Origin: Arthrobacter sp. Bi83 | GTDB lineage: Bacteria > Actinomycetota > Actinomycetes > Actinomycetales > Micrococcaceae | DNA length: 59,289 nt | Assembly: GCF_918698095.1 (NCBI RefSeq) | Contig: NZ_CAKKLY010000029.1 | Location: 1-59,289, forward strand | Direction: 5' to 3' | Shown here: one piece after another, positions 37,835-46,944 of the stretch | How positions within the stretch are numbered: position 1 is the first letter of the stretch | How the letters are laid out: each line of letters starts with the position of its first letter | The notes under the pieces: generated by a model | What the model saw: the letters and a program-made list of their open reading frames with translations, nothing else | The model's database searches: none | Told to the model about the DNA's origin: nothing | Position numbers and translations under genes: made by a program

Positions 37835-38368
37835 TTAGCTGAATTCAGCGATCAGTTCGACTTCAACGGGAGAGTCGAGCGGCAGGACAGAAACGCCGAC
37901 GGCGGAACGGGCGTGCTGCCCCGCGTCACCAAGCACCCGGCCAAGTAGTTCGGAGGCACCGTTGATAACGCCCGGCTGGCCGGTGAAGGACGGGTCCGAG
38001 GACACGAAGCCCACCACCTTGACGATGCGGGTGATGCGGTCGAGGTCGCCGATGACGCTCTTGACGGCGGCCAGCGCATTGACCGCACAGACGGCGGCGT
38101 ACGCCTTGGCGTCCTCGGGGGACACCGTGGACTCGTCCGATGTGCCTTCGGTGCCGGCGGAAACCTTGCCGGTAGCTTCGAGTTTGCCGTCAATAAACGG
38201 CAGCTGCCCGGAGGTGTAGACGTGGTTGCCGGAGATGACGGCCGGCACGTATGCGGCCACGGGCGCGGCCACTTCGGGGAGCGTCAGGCCGAGCTCGGCA
38301 AGCCGCTGTTCGACGGCGGAAGACGGCGCCGCTGCAGCGCTGGAAGCGGTTTCCTGAGGCGTGGTCAT
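37835..38368 (-). CDS. RidA family enamine/imine deaminase-like protein
   Basis: 177 aa from the ATG at 38368 (GGGAG upstream). The YjgF/YER057c/UK114 fold is recognised from YVPAVISGNHVYTSGQLPF, NALAAVKSVIGDLDRITRIVKV and GQHARSAVGVSVLPLDSPVEVELIAEF, with the Arg of HARSAVGV that binds the imine carboxylate. The first 25 residues are an Ala/Ser-rich extension. A homologue (Rv3678c) sits in the same neighbourhood in M. tuberculosis. One base separates it from the DUF4177 gene. Confidence 0.88.
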   Translation of the reverse strand: MTTPQETASSAAAAPSSAVEQRLAELGLTLPEVAAPVAAYVPAVISGNHVYTSGQLPFIDGKLEATGKVSAGTEGTSDESTVSPEDAKAYAAVCAVNALAAVKSVIGDLDRITRIVKVVGFVSSDPSFTGQPGVINGASELLGRVLGDAGQHARSAVGVSVLPLDSPVEVELIAEFS

Positions 38369-38369
38369 G

Positions 38370-38525
38370 CTACTGCTTCTCCCTCTTGAGGTAGGCAACC
38401 AGACCGTTGCCTTCGGGGCCGGGGACTACCTGGACAAGCTCCCAGCCATCCTCTCCCCACTGGTCCAGAATCTGCTTCGTGGCGTGGATTATGAGCGGAA
38501 TCGTCGCGTACTCCCATTTGGTCAT
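38370..38525 (-). CDS. DUF4177 small protein
   Basis: 51 aa: MTKWEYATIPLIIHATKQIL, then DQWGEDGWELVQVVP, the WEY...GWELV pattern of DUF4177. Role unknown. The chosen ATG gives the family N terminus; upstream in-frame codons belong to the opposite-strand gene region. It starts 37 bp from the divergent penicillin-binding protein, so their promoters must overlap, and it heads a DUF4177-RidA-Nudix operon. Confidence 0.82.
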   Translation of the reverse strand: MTKWEYATIPLIIHATKQILDQWGEDGWELVQVVPGPEGNGLVAYLKREKQ

Positions 38526-38562
38526 GAACTCAAGCCTAGTCCTTGCCGGTAAACTGGAGAAC

Positions 38563-40914
38563 ATGGCGACTGGTAAGAACCCTATATTCGACACGGCCAC
38601 CACCCTCGGAAAGTTATTAGCCTTCCTTGGCGTGAGCGCTATTTGTGGCGTCCTGGTGGCCGGCCTGCTGGTTCCGGCGGCGGCCGTTTCAGGCAGCTCG
38701 GCCAGTGGCTCGATCGAATTCTTTGACACTCTCCCGGCGGAGCTGCAGGTGGACCCACCCAGCCAGTCCACCAAGATCCTGGCGAAGGACGGGAGCGTCA
38801 TCGCCAACCTGTTCGCGGAGAACCGCACCCGCGTTCCGCTCGAGCAGATCTCCCCGTACATGAAGAACGCGGTCATCGCCATTGAGGACAGCCGGTTCTA
38901 CGAGCATGGCGGCGTGGACACCACCGGCATCCTCCGCGCCCTCGTCGCCACGGCGCGCGGCAACAAGCAGGGCGCGTCCACCATCACGCAGCAGTACGTT
39001 AATAACGTCCTCAACGCCTCGCTTGAATCCGAGGGCCGCGGCGAGGACATCAAGCTCAACGGCGTGAACAAGGGCGTGGGCGACAAGCTGCGCGAAATGA
39101 AGCTCGCCATCGCCCTGGAAAAGAAGTTCACCAAGGAACAGATCCTTGAGGGCTACCTCAACATCGTGTTCTTCAACCGTGACGCGTACGGCATCGAGGC
39201 CGCGTCGAAGTTCTTCTTCAGCACCACGGCCAAGAACCTCACGCTCCCCCAGGCAGCGCTGCTGGCCGGCCTCGTCAACAGCCCCTCGGCCTTTGACCCC
39301 ATCACCAATCCGGACAACGCGAAGGTCCGACGCGACCTCGTACTGAACGCCATGTTCAAGCAGGGCAAGATCACCAAGGCCCAGCACACCGCAGCCGTCG
39401 CCACCCCGGTGACCACCAAGGTCACCCCCGCGCGCCAAGGCTGTGCCTACTCGCCCACGGCCCCCTATTTCTGCGACTACGTCCTGCACCTGCTGCTGAA
39501 CAACCCGGCGTACGGCGCGGACGCGAAGGAACGCGAAAAGAAGATCTTCCGCGGCGGCCTCACCATCAAGACCACCCTGGACCCCAAGGCGCAGAAAGCC
39601 GCCCAGGACCAGGTCAATGCCTCCGCCGGCACCAACCCCGACAAGTGGGGCGCAGCCCTGGTATCGGTCGAGCCCAAGACCGGCCGAATCACCAACATGG
39701 CCCAGAACACCTCGTGGTTTGCGGGCAAGGGCAAGTTCGACTCCCAGATCAACTTCAGCGTGGACCAGTACGACGACCAGGGCAACGACCTCAACGGCCT
39801 CGGCGGCGCGCAGCCCGGTTCCACGATGAAGCCGTTTACCTTCGCCGAATGGCTGGACGAAGGCAAGTCGATGAACACCATCGTCAACGCCGCCCAGCGC
39901 CGCTACCCGCAGGACTTCCCGTGGCGGAACACCTGCTCCACGCCCACCGTCGGCTGGTACGACAGCACTAACGGCACCGATGACCTCCAGAACGCTGAAG
40001 AGGGCTATTACCGGAACATGACGGTGCTCGACGGGCTGAAGAACTCCATTAACACGGCCACGTTTGCCTCAGCTTCCCAGGTTGACCTGTGCGGCATCCA
40101 GAAGGTCGTGGACGCCGTTGGCCTGCACGGCGGCCTGCCGGTCCGCGACAAGGAAACCAACGCGGTGGTCGACGCAAACCCCAAGGTCACCATGACCACG
40201 CTCGGCAACCTGCTCGGCTCGACCCAGACGGCTCCGCTGACCATGGCCAGTGCATTCGCCACATTCTCCAATGACGGAAAGTACTGCGCTCCGATCGCCA
40301 TCACGTCCGTGACCGACCAGACCGGCTCCCAGCTCCCGGCACAGTCGACCGCCTGCCGGGATGCCATCAAGCCCGAGGTGGCCCGGGGCGTGAACTATGC
40401 ACTGCAGAAGGTCCTGAACGAGGGATCCGGCTCGCTCATCCAGCCCCGGATTTCCACCCAGACCACGTTCCCCATCGCTGCCAAGACGGGTACGTCCAAC
40501 AACAACGGCTCAACCTGGGTGGTAGGACACACCACGGGCCTCGCCACGGCTGCCTGGTTCGGCGACGCCCTGGGTTCGCAGGACCGTGCGGGCCAGAATG
40601 TCACAATCAACGGCAAGTTCTACACCGGCATTGACGGTTACATGATCGCCGGGCCGATGTTCTCGCAGTTCATGTCCCAGATTGCTCCGACCTACGGCAC
40701 CGACCCCTTCCCGGAACCGCCGTCCAACCTGCTGTACGGGACCCCGGAGTTCCAGCCGTCCGTCCCCGTGCCGGACAACCCGCAGCCCCCGAGCGACACC
40801 GGTAATAGCACGGGCGGCACCACGGGCACCACCGGCGGCAACACCGGAAACGGCAACAACACCGGAAACGGGAACGGGAACGGCAACGGCAACGGCAACA
40901 AGGGGAACGGCTGA
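38563..40914 (+). CDS. Bifunctional class A penicillin-binding protein (PonA2-like)
   Basis: 783 aa. A signal-anchor helix (residues 14-40) is followed by a GT51 transglycosylase domain with the catalytic Glu in AIEDSRFYEHGG (about 108) and STITQQYVNN, then a transpeptidase domain with STMKPF (Ser about 420), SIN and KTGTS (about 641). It polymerises and cross-links peptidoglycan outside the membrane. The tail has no PASTA domain; it is Pro-rich and then Gly/Asn/Thr-rich (NGNGNGNGNG) from low-complexity DNA at 40800-40910. ACTGGAGA precedes the ATG. Confidence 0.93.
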   Translation: MATGKNPIFDTATTLGKLLAFLGVSAICGVLVAGLLVPAAAVSGSSASGSIEFFDTLPAELQVDPPSQSTKILAKDGSVIANLFAENRTRVPLEQISPYMKNAVIAIEDSRFYEHGGVDTTGILRALVATARGNKQGASTITQQYVNNVLNASLESEGRGEDIKLNGVNKGVGDKLREMKLAIALEKKFTKEQILEGYLNIVFFNRDAYGIEAASKFFFSTTAKNLTLPQAALLAGLVNSPSAFDPITNPDNAKVRRDLVLNAMFKQGKITKAQHTAAVATPVTTKVTPARQGCAYSPTAPYFCDYVLHLLLNNPAYGADAKEREKKIFRGGLTIKTTLDPKAQKAAQDQVNASAGTNPDKWGAALVSVEPKTGRITNMAQNTSWFAGKGKFDSQINFSVDQYDDQGNDLNGLGGAQPGSTMKPFTFAEWLDEGKSMNTIVNAAQRRYPQDFPWRNTCSTPTVGWYDSTNGTDDLQNAEEGYYRNMTVLDGLKNSINTATFASASQVDLCGIQKVVDAVGLHGGLPVRDKETNAVVDANPKVTMTTLGNLLGSTQTAPLTMASAFATFSNDGKYCAPIAITSVTDQTGSQLPAQSTACRDAIKPEVARGVNYALQKVLNEGSGSLIQPRISTQTTFPIAAKTGTSNNNGSTWVVGHTTGLATAAWFGDALGSQDRAGQNVTINGKFYTGIDGYMIAGPMFSQFMSQIAPTYGTDPFPEPPSNLLYGTPEFQPSVPVPDNPQPPSDTGNSTGGTTGTTGGNTGNGNNTGNGNGNGNGNGNKGNG

Positions 40915-40916
40915 CA

Positions 40917-41864
40917 GTGATCGACACGTCACTCATGGCAAGCCGCGCGCGAAGCATCGCGCGCGGCTTTGCCGTTACTGCCGCCGCCGGATCTGCACTG
41001 GGCCTCGCCGCCGCTGGCTACGGCCTGTGGGAGAAGAACCAGTTTGTCCTGCGGGAAGAATCGCTGCCCATCCTGCCTGAAGGCCAGGATCCGTTCCGGA
41101 TACTGCACCTGAGTGACATCCACTTTGTTCCTGGGCAGAACGCGAAGGCCGAATGGCTCCGCTCCCTGGCCGAGCTGAAACCGGACCTCGTGGTGAATAC
41201 CGGCGATAACCTCAGCCACGCCAAGGCTGTGGATCCGCTGCTCTCTGCCCTTGCCCCCCTGATGGAATTTCCCGGCGTCTTTGTTCCGGGATCCAATGAT
41301 TACTACGCTCCGCGGCTCAAGAACCCGGCTGCGTACCTGCTGGGGCCGTCAAGGGAGCAGCGGGATTCCGAGGTGCTCGACTGGCCGCGCCTCCGCGCCG
41401 GCTTCGGCATGGGCGGCTGGGTGGACCTGACCAACCGCCACCAGTCGATTGTGCTCAGGGGCATGCGGTTCGATTTCTCCGGCGTGGACGATCCCCACCT
41501 GAAGCGCGAGCGCTATGCTGGCTGGCCCAGGGGCACCAGGGGCCAGGACTCGAACGCCCACCTGCGCGTGGCTGTTATCCATGCCCCATACCAGCGTGTG
41601 CTGGACCATTTCACTGAGGACGGCGCCGACCTGCTCCTCGCCGGCCATACCCATGGCGGCCAGCTGTGCATCCCCGGGTACGGTGCCATCATTGCCAACT
41701 GCGACATCCCCACGTGGCGTGCGAAGGGCCTGCACGACTGGCAAAGCAACGGCCATACGACGCCGGTCAACGTCTCCGGGGGCATCGGCACCTCGCGCTT
41801 CGCCCCTGTCCGTATCGCCTGCAAACCCGAGGCCGTCCTGCTGACCCTTGCTCCCCGGGCCTAG
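40917..41864 (+). CDS. Membrane-anchored metallophosphoesterase
   Basis: 315 aa. After a short N-terminal hydrophobic segment, the calcineurin-like motifs are LHLSDIHFVPG, VVNTGDNLSH, FVPGSNDY (GNHD-like) and LLLAGHTHGGQLCIPG, giving the residues for a two-metal site. The substrate is unknown; YkuE-type phosphodiesterase activity is plausible. GTG start 2 bp after the penicillin-binding protein stop (an ATG at 40935 is an alternative). The ponA2-metallophosphoesterase pair is conserved in mycobacteria (Rv3682-Rv3683). Confidence 0.88.
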   Translation: MIDTSLMASRARSIARGFAVTAAAGSALGLAAAGYGLWEKNQFVLREESLPILPEGQDPFRILHLSDIHFVPGQNAKAEWLRSLAELKPDLVVNTGDNLSHAKAVDPLLSALAPLMEFPGVFVPGSNDYYAPRLKNPAAYLLGPSREQRDSEVLDWPRLRAGFGMGGWVDLTNRHQSIVLRGMRFDFSGVDDPHLKRERYAGWPRGTRGQDSNAHLRVAVIHAPYQRVLDHFTEDGADLLLAGHTHGGQLCIPGYGAIIANCDIPTWRAKGLHDWQSNGHTTPVNVSGGIGTSRFAPVRIACKPEAVLLTLAPRA

Positions 41865-41983
41865 CCGCCGAAACGGCCAGGCTCGACGCCCCACGACCTC
41901 CGAAACCATGTGTAGCGCGGCACTCATGGCATAGGGTAGTTGCTACGGGAAACTACATTCGCACTTGAGTTCAAGAAGCGGGC

Positions 41984-43828
41984 ATGGCCAAGCAGACTTC
42001 GTTTTTCAGATCCATCAGCCGTCTCTATCCCCATGTGAAGCCGATCCTCCCCCGGCTGTTCATGGGTCTGTTGTGCGCACTCCTTGCCAGCGTGGTGGCA
42101 CTCACCATTCCCCAGGTCCTGCGGGCACTCGTCAATGACTCACTCCGGCCTGGGGCCACTGCGGACGCGGTGTGGTCATCTGCCGGAGTCATCCTCGTCC
42201 TAGGGATCGCCGAGGCAGGGCTCGTGGCCCTGCGCCGGACCTTCGTCATCAACCCGGCCACCACGGTAGAGACGCGCATGCGAGTGTCCCTTTATGGCCA
42301 TCTGCAGGATCTCACCGTTTCCTTCCATGACCGCTGGGGCTCCGGCCAGCTGCTCTCACGCGCCATGACGGACCTGAACTTCCTGCGGCGCTGGATGGCC
42401 TTCGGTGCCATCATGCTGGTGGTCACTACGCTGACCGTGGTGATCGGCGTGGTGGTGATGTTCACCATGAGCTGGCAGCTTGCCCTCATCTTCCTGGCCG
42501 CGGCCGGCCCCATCATGTTCTACAGCTTCCGCTTCAGGACCCGCTTCAGCAAGGTGGCCCGGCGCAGCCAGGACCAGGCTGGCGACCTCGCCACCACTGT
42601 CGAGGAGTCCGTCCACGGCATCCGCGTGCTGAAGGCCTTCGGCAGGAGCCGCGAGGCGCTGGAAACCTTCAACGGCCAGGCCGAAGAGCTCCGCCAGACC
42701 GAGATCGCCAAGGCCAGGCACCAGGCCACGTTCAGCATGGTGGTTACGCTCCTGCCCGAACTGGCCCTCGGTGCGGGACTCGTGGTGGGCATCATGCTGG
42801 TGGCGGCAGGCCAGCTCAGCATCGGCTCGCTCGTGGCGTTCTTCGCGACAGCGGCCGTCATCGCCGCGCCCGTGGAGTTCTCCGGAATGCTGCTGGCCAT
42901 GGCCCTGACCGCCAAGAGCGCCCTTGACCGCCACTTCGAGGTCATGGACACCCGCAACACCATCACCAGCCCGGAGCGTCCCGCGCGGCCCGCCGAGCTG
43001 CAAGGTGCGCTGAGCTTCAACAACATCACCTTCGCTTTCGAGGACGCCCCGGACAAGCCCATCCTCAAGGGCATCACCCTGGACATCCGCCCTGGCGAAA
43101 CCATGGCGCTGGTGGGCATCACCGGCAGCGGCAAGAGTGCCCTGCTCCAGCTCGTTCCGCGCCTCTATGACGTCACGGACGGGTCCATCACCATCGACGG
43201 CGTGGACCTGCGCGACTTCAGCGTCGAAGAACTGCGCAGCGTGGTGGGTGTGGCGTTTGAGGACACCACACTCTTCTCCAACTCCGTCCGTGACAATGTG
43301 CTCCTGGGCGCCCGGACCGGTGTAGGAGCCGGTGTCCCCGACGCCGGCAACGACGAGCTGGAGGCCATCCTTGAAGAGGCGCTTGACACCGCCCAGGCCC
43401 ACTTCGCCTACTCCCTGCCGGAGGGACTGGATACCCTGATCGGAGACGAGGGGCTGAGCCTCTCCGGAGGGCAGCGGCAGCGCATCGCCCTGGCCCGGGC
43501 CATCGCCGCCAACCCCCAGGTGCTGGTGCTCGACGATCCGCTGTCCGCCCTGGACGTCAACACCGAGGAACTCGTGGAAAACCGCCTGCGGCAAGTACTT
43601 GCCGGCACCACCACGCTGATCGTCGCGCACCGCCCGTCCACCGTGGCGCTGGCCGACCGGGTGGCGCTGCTCAAGGACGGCCGGATTGCCGCCGTCGGAA
43701 CGCATGCCGAACTGCTGGCCACCAACGACCACTACCGCTACGTCATCGCCAGCCTGGAGACCGAGCCACGGGACCTCGACTCCGAACTTTCCGCCCTCGA
43801 GGACGACGCTGAGGAGTCCATCCGATGA
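41984..43828 (+). CDS. ABC exporter half-transporter with degenerate Walker B (subunit 1)
   Basis: 614 aa: six membrane helices, then an ATPase domain. Walker A is [11 protein letters not shown] (about 377-387) and the signature is a canonical [14 protein letters not shown] (about 492). The Walker B reads [12 protein letters not shown], with Asp where the catalytic Glu should be. It overlaps the second half-transporter gene (ATGA, 43825-43828), so the two form a heterodimer. Substrate unknown; lipid, drug or peptide export is possible. Confidence 0.92.
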   Translation: MAKQTSFFRSISRLYPHVKPILPRLFMGLLCALLASVVALTIPQVLRALVNDSLRPGATADAVWSSAGVILVLGIAEAGLVALRRTFVINPATTVETRMRVSLYGHLQDLTVSFHDRWGSGQLLSRAMTDLNFLRRWMAFGAIMLVVTTLTVVIGVVVMFTMSWQLALIFLAAAGPIMFYSFRFRTRFSKVARRSQDQAGDLATTVEESVHGIRVLKAFGRSREALETFNGQAEELRQTEIAKARHQATFSMVVTLLPELALGAGLVVGIMLVAAGQLSIGSLVAFFATAAVIAAPVEFSGMLLAMALTAKSALDRHFEVMDTRNTITSPERPARPAELQGALSFNNITFAFEDAPDKPILKGITLDIRPGETMALVGITGSGKSALLQLVPRLYDVTDGSITIDGVDLRDFSVEELRSVVGVAFEDTTLFSNSVRDNVLLGARTGVGAGVPDAGNDELEAILEEALDTAQAHFAYSLPEGLDTLIGDEGLSLSGGQRQRIALARAIAANPQVLVLDDPLSALDVNTEELVENRLRQVLAGTTTLIVAHRPSTVALADRVALLKDGRIAAVGTHAELLATNDHYRYVIASLETEPRDLDSELSALEDDAEESIR

Positions 43829-45726
43829 GCACCGCAGCGTTCGGTACCGCGAACGAGGACAATGCCCACCTGAGCAAGAGCGACAGCAAAGCCGTACGAC
43901 GGCGGTCGCTCGCCTTACTGGCCACGCTGATCCGTCCCGTCCGGCTCCGGTTCTGGCTCACCATCGCCATGGTGGTCCTGTCTCAGGCGGCCCGCGTGGC
44001 CGGACCGGCCTTGATTGCGTTCGGCATCGACCACGCGCTGCCGGCCCTGCAGGGCGGTGACAACCTCCCCTTGGTGATAACCGGCGTCGCGTATCTCGCG
44101 GCGGCGGTGGCGACCGCCGTCCTGACCGCCCTCTACGTCACGTCCACGGCGAAGCTCAGCCAGGCCATGCTGCTGGACCTGCGACTCTGGGTGTTCCGGC
44201 ACACGCAGCGGCTCAGCCTTGAGTTTCATGAGAAATACACCTCCGGCCGGATCATCGCGAGGCAGACGTCAGACTTGGAGGCCCTCCGCGAGCTCCTCGA
44301 TTCCGGGGTCAGCTCGCTGGCGTCCGGGATGCTTTTCATGGTGTTCACGGCGGTAACGGTCTTTGCCCTCGACTGGCGCAGCGGTCTGATCGTGGTGGCG
44401 GCCGGCGTTCCGATGTTCCTGCTGGCGCGCTGGTACCAGAAGCATTCGCAGATCGCGTTCCGTGAGTCGCGGGTGGTGTCCGCCCGCCTGATCGTGCATT
44501 TTGTGGAGACCATGACCGGAATCCGTGCGGTGAAGGCCTTCCGGAAGGAACGCGAAAACGCGGCGCGGTATGGGGAACTGGCCGAGGAATACCGGAAGGT
44601 GACCGTCCGGTCGATCAACCTGAACGGGATCTTCCAGCCCGGCCTGGTGCTGATCGGCAACGTCTGCGTGGCGGCGGTGCTGCTGTTCGGCGGCTTCCGC
44701 GTCCTCAACGGCGACCTCGCTGTGGGTGTGTTGCTGGCGCTGATGCTGTCCACGAAGCGCTTCTTCCAGCCCGTGGACCAGATGGCCATGTTTTATAACT
44801 CCTTCCAGAGCGCCCAGGCGGCGCTCGAAAAGGTGTCCGGACTGCTCGAAGAGGTGCCCACCGTCCGCCCGCCCGGGAACGCGGTGGCCCTCCGCGATGC
44901 CCGCGGCGCCGTCGAGTTCAAGGACGTCGAGTTCCGCTACGGAAGCGGCCCCCTCATCATCGCAAGGCTCAACCTCGCCATCCCCGCCGGCCAGACGGTG
45001 GCACTGGTGGGGCAGACCGGCGCAGGCAAGTCCACCCTCGCCAAACTGATAGCCCGCTTCTATGATGTCTCCTCCGGTTCCGTTACGCTCGACGGCGTGG
45101 ACCTGCGCGAGCTCAGCACCGCGGACCTGCGGCGGAACATCGTGATGGTCACCCAGGAGGCGTTCCTGTTCAGCGGCTCCGTGGCGGACAACATCGCCCT
45201 CGGCCGGCCGGAGGCGTCCCGCGAGGAAATCGAGGCAGCGGCCAAGGCAGTGGGTGCGCATGAGTTCATCGCCGAACTCCCCGAGGGCTACGACACGGAC
45301 GTCAACAAGCGCGGCGGCCGCGTCTCCTCGGGGCAGCGCCAGCTGATCAGCTTCGCCCGCGCCTTCCTGGCGCGGCCAGCCGTCCTGATCCTCGATGAGG
45401 CGACGTCCTCCCTGGACATCCCCTCCGAGCGGCTGGTCCAGAACGGACTGGCCCGGCTGCTGCGGGGCACGGACGACGACGGCGGCACTGCCGTCTCCGG
45501 CGCCGACGCCTCCCCGGGAAACGGCACCAGTGACGACGGCGGACACCGTGATGCCGGACGCACGGCGCTCATCATCGCGCACCGGCTCTCCACGGTGGAG
45601 ACAGCCGACAGGGTCCTTGTGGTCCACGATGGCCGCGTTGTGGAAGACGGCACTCCGGAGGAGCTGATTGGCGGCGGCGGCCGCTTCGCGCAGCTGCACG
45701 GAGCCTGGAAGGATTCGCTGGTCTGA
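43825..45726 (+). CDS. ABC exporter half-transporter with non-canonical signature (subunit 2)
   Basis: 633 aa. Six helices, then an ATPase domain with Walker [14 protein letters not shown] (about 393-405), an atypical signature [14 protein letters not shown] (about 500) and an intact Walker [14 protein letters not shown] Gly/Asp-rich insertion of about 30 residues lies between the D-loop helix and the H-loop (IIAHRLST). Together with subunit 1 it gives one consensus ATP site (this Walker B Glu plus LSGGQ of subunit 1) and one degenerate site, as in TM287/288 and BmrCD. Confidence 0.92.
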   Translation: MSTAAFGTANEDNAHLSKSDSKAVRRRSLALLATLIRPVRLRFWLTIAMVVLSQAARVAGPALIAFGIDHALPALQGGDNLPLVITGVAYLAAAVATAVLTALYVTSTAKLSQAMLLDLRLWVFRHTQRLSLEFHEKYTSGRIIARQTSDLEALRELLDSGVSSLASGMLFMVFTAVTVFALDWRSGLIVVAAGVPMFLLARWYQKHSQIAFRESRVVSARLIVHFVETMTGIRAVKAFRKERENAARYGELAEEYRKVTVRSINLNGIFQPGLVLIGNVCVAAVLLFGGFRVLNGDLAVGVLLALMLSTKRFFQPVDQMAMFYNSFQSAQAALEKVSGLLEEVPTVRPPGNAVALRDARGAVEFKDVEFRYGSGPLIIARLNLAIPAGQTVALVGQTGAGKSTLAKLIARFYDVSSGSVTLDGVDLRELSTADLRRNIVMVTQEAFLFSGSVADNIALGRPEASREEIEAAAKAVGAHEFIAELPEGYDTDVNKRGGRVSSGQRQLISFARAFLARPAVLILDEATSSLDIPSERLVQNGLARLLRGTDDDGGTAVSGADASPGNGTSDDGGHRDAGRTALIIAHRLSTVETADRVLVVHDGRVVEDGTPEELIGGGGRFAQLHGAWKDSLV

Positions 45727-45880
45727 GGCCCGGCGCCGAAGGCCACCTGCCGGGTCCCCCCGCCTTTGGAGGAGGACGACGGCGGGTTCCGCCCCTTGCG
45801 AGCCGAAACCCGCCAAAGGTGGGGAAACCAGCGGCCGCCGCGCTCTGCCGGGCCGTAATGCTGGCGGTCCTGGCCTCGAT

Positions 45881-45910
45881 TTCGCATGTGGCCTCTGTAT
45901 CGGCTATTCT
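45881..45910 (+). promoter_or_regulatory. Probable promoter of tRNA-Pro
   Basis: TTCGCA (45881-45886) and TATTCT (45905-45910) are 18 bp apart, ending about 25 bp before the tRNA. The match to the consensus is moderate. Confidence 0.5.
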
Positions 45911-45934
45911 TGTAAAGTTGCTTTTGCAGCGGAT

Positions 45935-46011
<77 letters not shown>

Positions 46012-46014
46012 ACA

Positions 46015-46047
46015 AAAGAGGGTCTCCCCAGGGAGGCCCTCTTTTTT
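46015..46047 (+). terminator. Rho-independent terminator after tRNA-Pro
   Basis: AAGAGGG-T-CTCCC pairs with GGGAG-G-CCCTCTT across a CA turn, followed by a T-tract. It begins 3 nt after the tRNA CCA. Confidence 0.9.
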
Positions 46048-46074
46048 CATCTTTGGCTGCATCCTCCGCCGGGT

Positions 46075-46494
46075 TCAGAACCCTTGGTTGGTGATATTCT
46101 GCCGCGCCTGCCCGTCGCCCAGCAGGGGAATCCTGACCCGGTTCGAGCCGTCGTCCTCCAGGTAACCGCCCCGGCTCTCGTAGGTTTGGACGGAGTTCAC
46201 GTAACTGTGGCGCAGCCGCAGGCCGACCACAAAGAGCACCAGGGACTCCAGCAGCGCCGCGATGCCGACGATCCCCCAGACAAAGGACCCGGCGTCGGCC
46301 GTTCCGCTCAGCACGCCGGCCACCGATGTCCCGGCCACCGCTGCCACCAGCAGCGAGGTGCCGGCGATGCTCCACAGGACGTATGCCCGCTGCAGCCCGT
46401 TGGCTCCGTGCGTCTTTGATCCTTGGCGCTGGGTTCCCTGACGCTTGGTTCCCTGTCGCCTGATTCCCTGTCGCTTCACAATGTGTCCCTTCAT
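46075..46494 (-). CDS. Small two-helix membrane protein with RQG repeats
   Basis: 139 aa of unknown function. The start ATG at 46494 gives MKGHIVK, then four tandem pentapeptides [20 protein letters not shown] encoded by 15-bp repeats. Two membrane helices follow ([25 protein letters not shown] and [22 protein letters not shown]) and a short cytoplasmic tail. It lies downstream of the repeat-peptide gene on the same strand, but a strong terminator stands between them, so any functional link is only positional. Confidence 0.65.
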   Translation of the reverse strand: MKGHIVKRQGIRRQGTKRQGTQRQGSKTHGANGLQRAYVLWSIAGTSLLVAAVAGTSVAGVLSGTADAGSFVWGIVGIAALLESLVLFVVGLRLRHSYVNSVQTYESRGGYLEDDGSNRVRIPLLGDGQARQNITNQGF

Positions 46495-46513
46495 GTGACG
46501 GCCGCAACGTGGT

Positions 46514-46565
46514 GGAAAGAAAACGGCCCCGGGACATGGTTCGCGCATGTCCCGGGGCCCGGTTT
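46514..46565 (-). terminator. Strong hairpin terminator after the repeat-peptide gene
   Basis: GGCCCCGGGACATG (46525-46538) pairs perfectly with CATGTCCCGGGGCC (46546-46559), loop of 7 nt. Read leftward, it is followed by GTTTTCTTTCC. It begins about 20 bp after the peptide stop codon, implying a short monocistronic peptide transcript. Confidence 0.85.
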
Positions 46566-46579
46566 CCGAAAAAGCCTTG

Positions 46580-46813
46580 CTACATCGGATCCGGCCAGTT
46601 GCCAATCGTGGCGGGGGAATCCATAGGATCGGGCCAGTTGCCGATGGTGGGCTTGTTCACGTCCTTCACGCGCATGGGATCCGGCCAGTTGCCAATGGCA
46701 ACCGCGGAGCCCGCATTATCAACAATAGAACCGGCAGACAGAACGGCCGGAGCCGTGGCGGAGAATGCAAGTGCCCCTGCCAGAACGGCAGCGGCTGCAA
46801 TCTTCTTCAACAT
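46580..46813 (-). CDS. Secreted precursor with three IGNWPDPM repeats, candidate signalling peptide
   Basis: 77 aa. A Sec signal peptide (MLKKIAAAAVLAGALAFSAT, likely cleavage near residues 22-28) is followed by three identical octapeptides IGNWPDPM at residues 40-47, 57-64 and 70-77, the last ending at the stop. Linkers are RVKDVNKPT and DSPAT. Codons of the copies differ only at silent third positions (Ile ATT/ATC; Pro CCG/CCC; last Pro CCC/CCT/CCG), so the peptide, not the DNA, appears conserved. GAGGAA lies upstream of the ATG. Divergent from an HTH-TPR regulator. I know no described family; a multi-copy pheromone precursor is the best hypothesis. Confidence 0.85.
   Translation of the reverse strand: MLKKIAAAAVLAGALAFSATAPAVLSAGSIVDNAGSAVAIGNWPDPMRVKDVNKPTIGNWPDPMDSPATIGNWPDPM
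46583..46696 (-). repeat. Three coding repeats for IGNWPDPM
   Basis: 24-bp units at 46673-46696, 46622-46645 and 46583-46606, separated by 27 and 15 bp. All nucleotide differences among the units are synonymous. Confidence 0.95.
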
Positions 46814-46864
46814 GTGAGTTCCTCAATACGAGTCGGTTTCGTTACATAGTCAGCACAGTCCTTG

Positions 46865-46918
46865 TTGACATACATTGTAAAATGTTTTCCACAGGGGCTG
46901 TCAAGCATTGTGTACAAA
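46865..46918. promoter_or_regulatory. Divergent promoter/operator region of the peptide and regulator genes
   Basis: Leftward promoter for the peptide gene: TTGACA (complement of 46899-46904) and TACAAT (complement of 46874-46879), with a long 19-bp spacer. CATTGT occurs twice in direct orientation (46873-46878 and 46906-46911), 33 bp apart. Each copy starts a partial inverted repeat: ACATT-GTAA-AATGT and TTGT-GT-ACAA (46908-46917). The sites lie across the -10 and upstream of the -35, as for regulator binding. Confidence 0.5.
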
Positions 46919-46944
46919 GACTGTCCGGAATGAGGAGGAATCCC

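Noticed and set aside
37835..38525. DUF4177-RidA pair as a toxin-antitoxin module
   Set aside because: Both are housekeeping-type families conserved in this order in mycobacteria; neither resembles a toxin.
46583..46696. Peptide repeats as simple slippage
   Set aside because: Unit spacing is uneven and the units differ only at silent positions, unlike a fresh slippage array.
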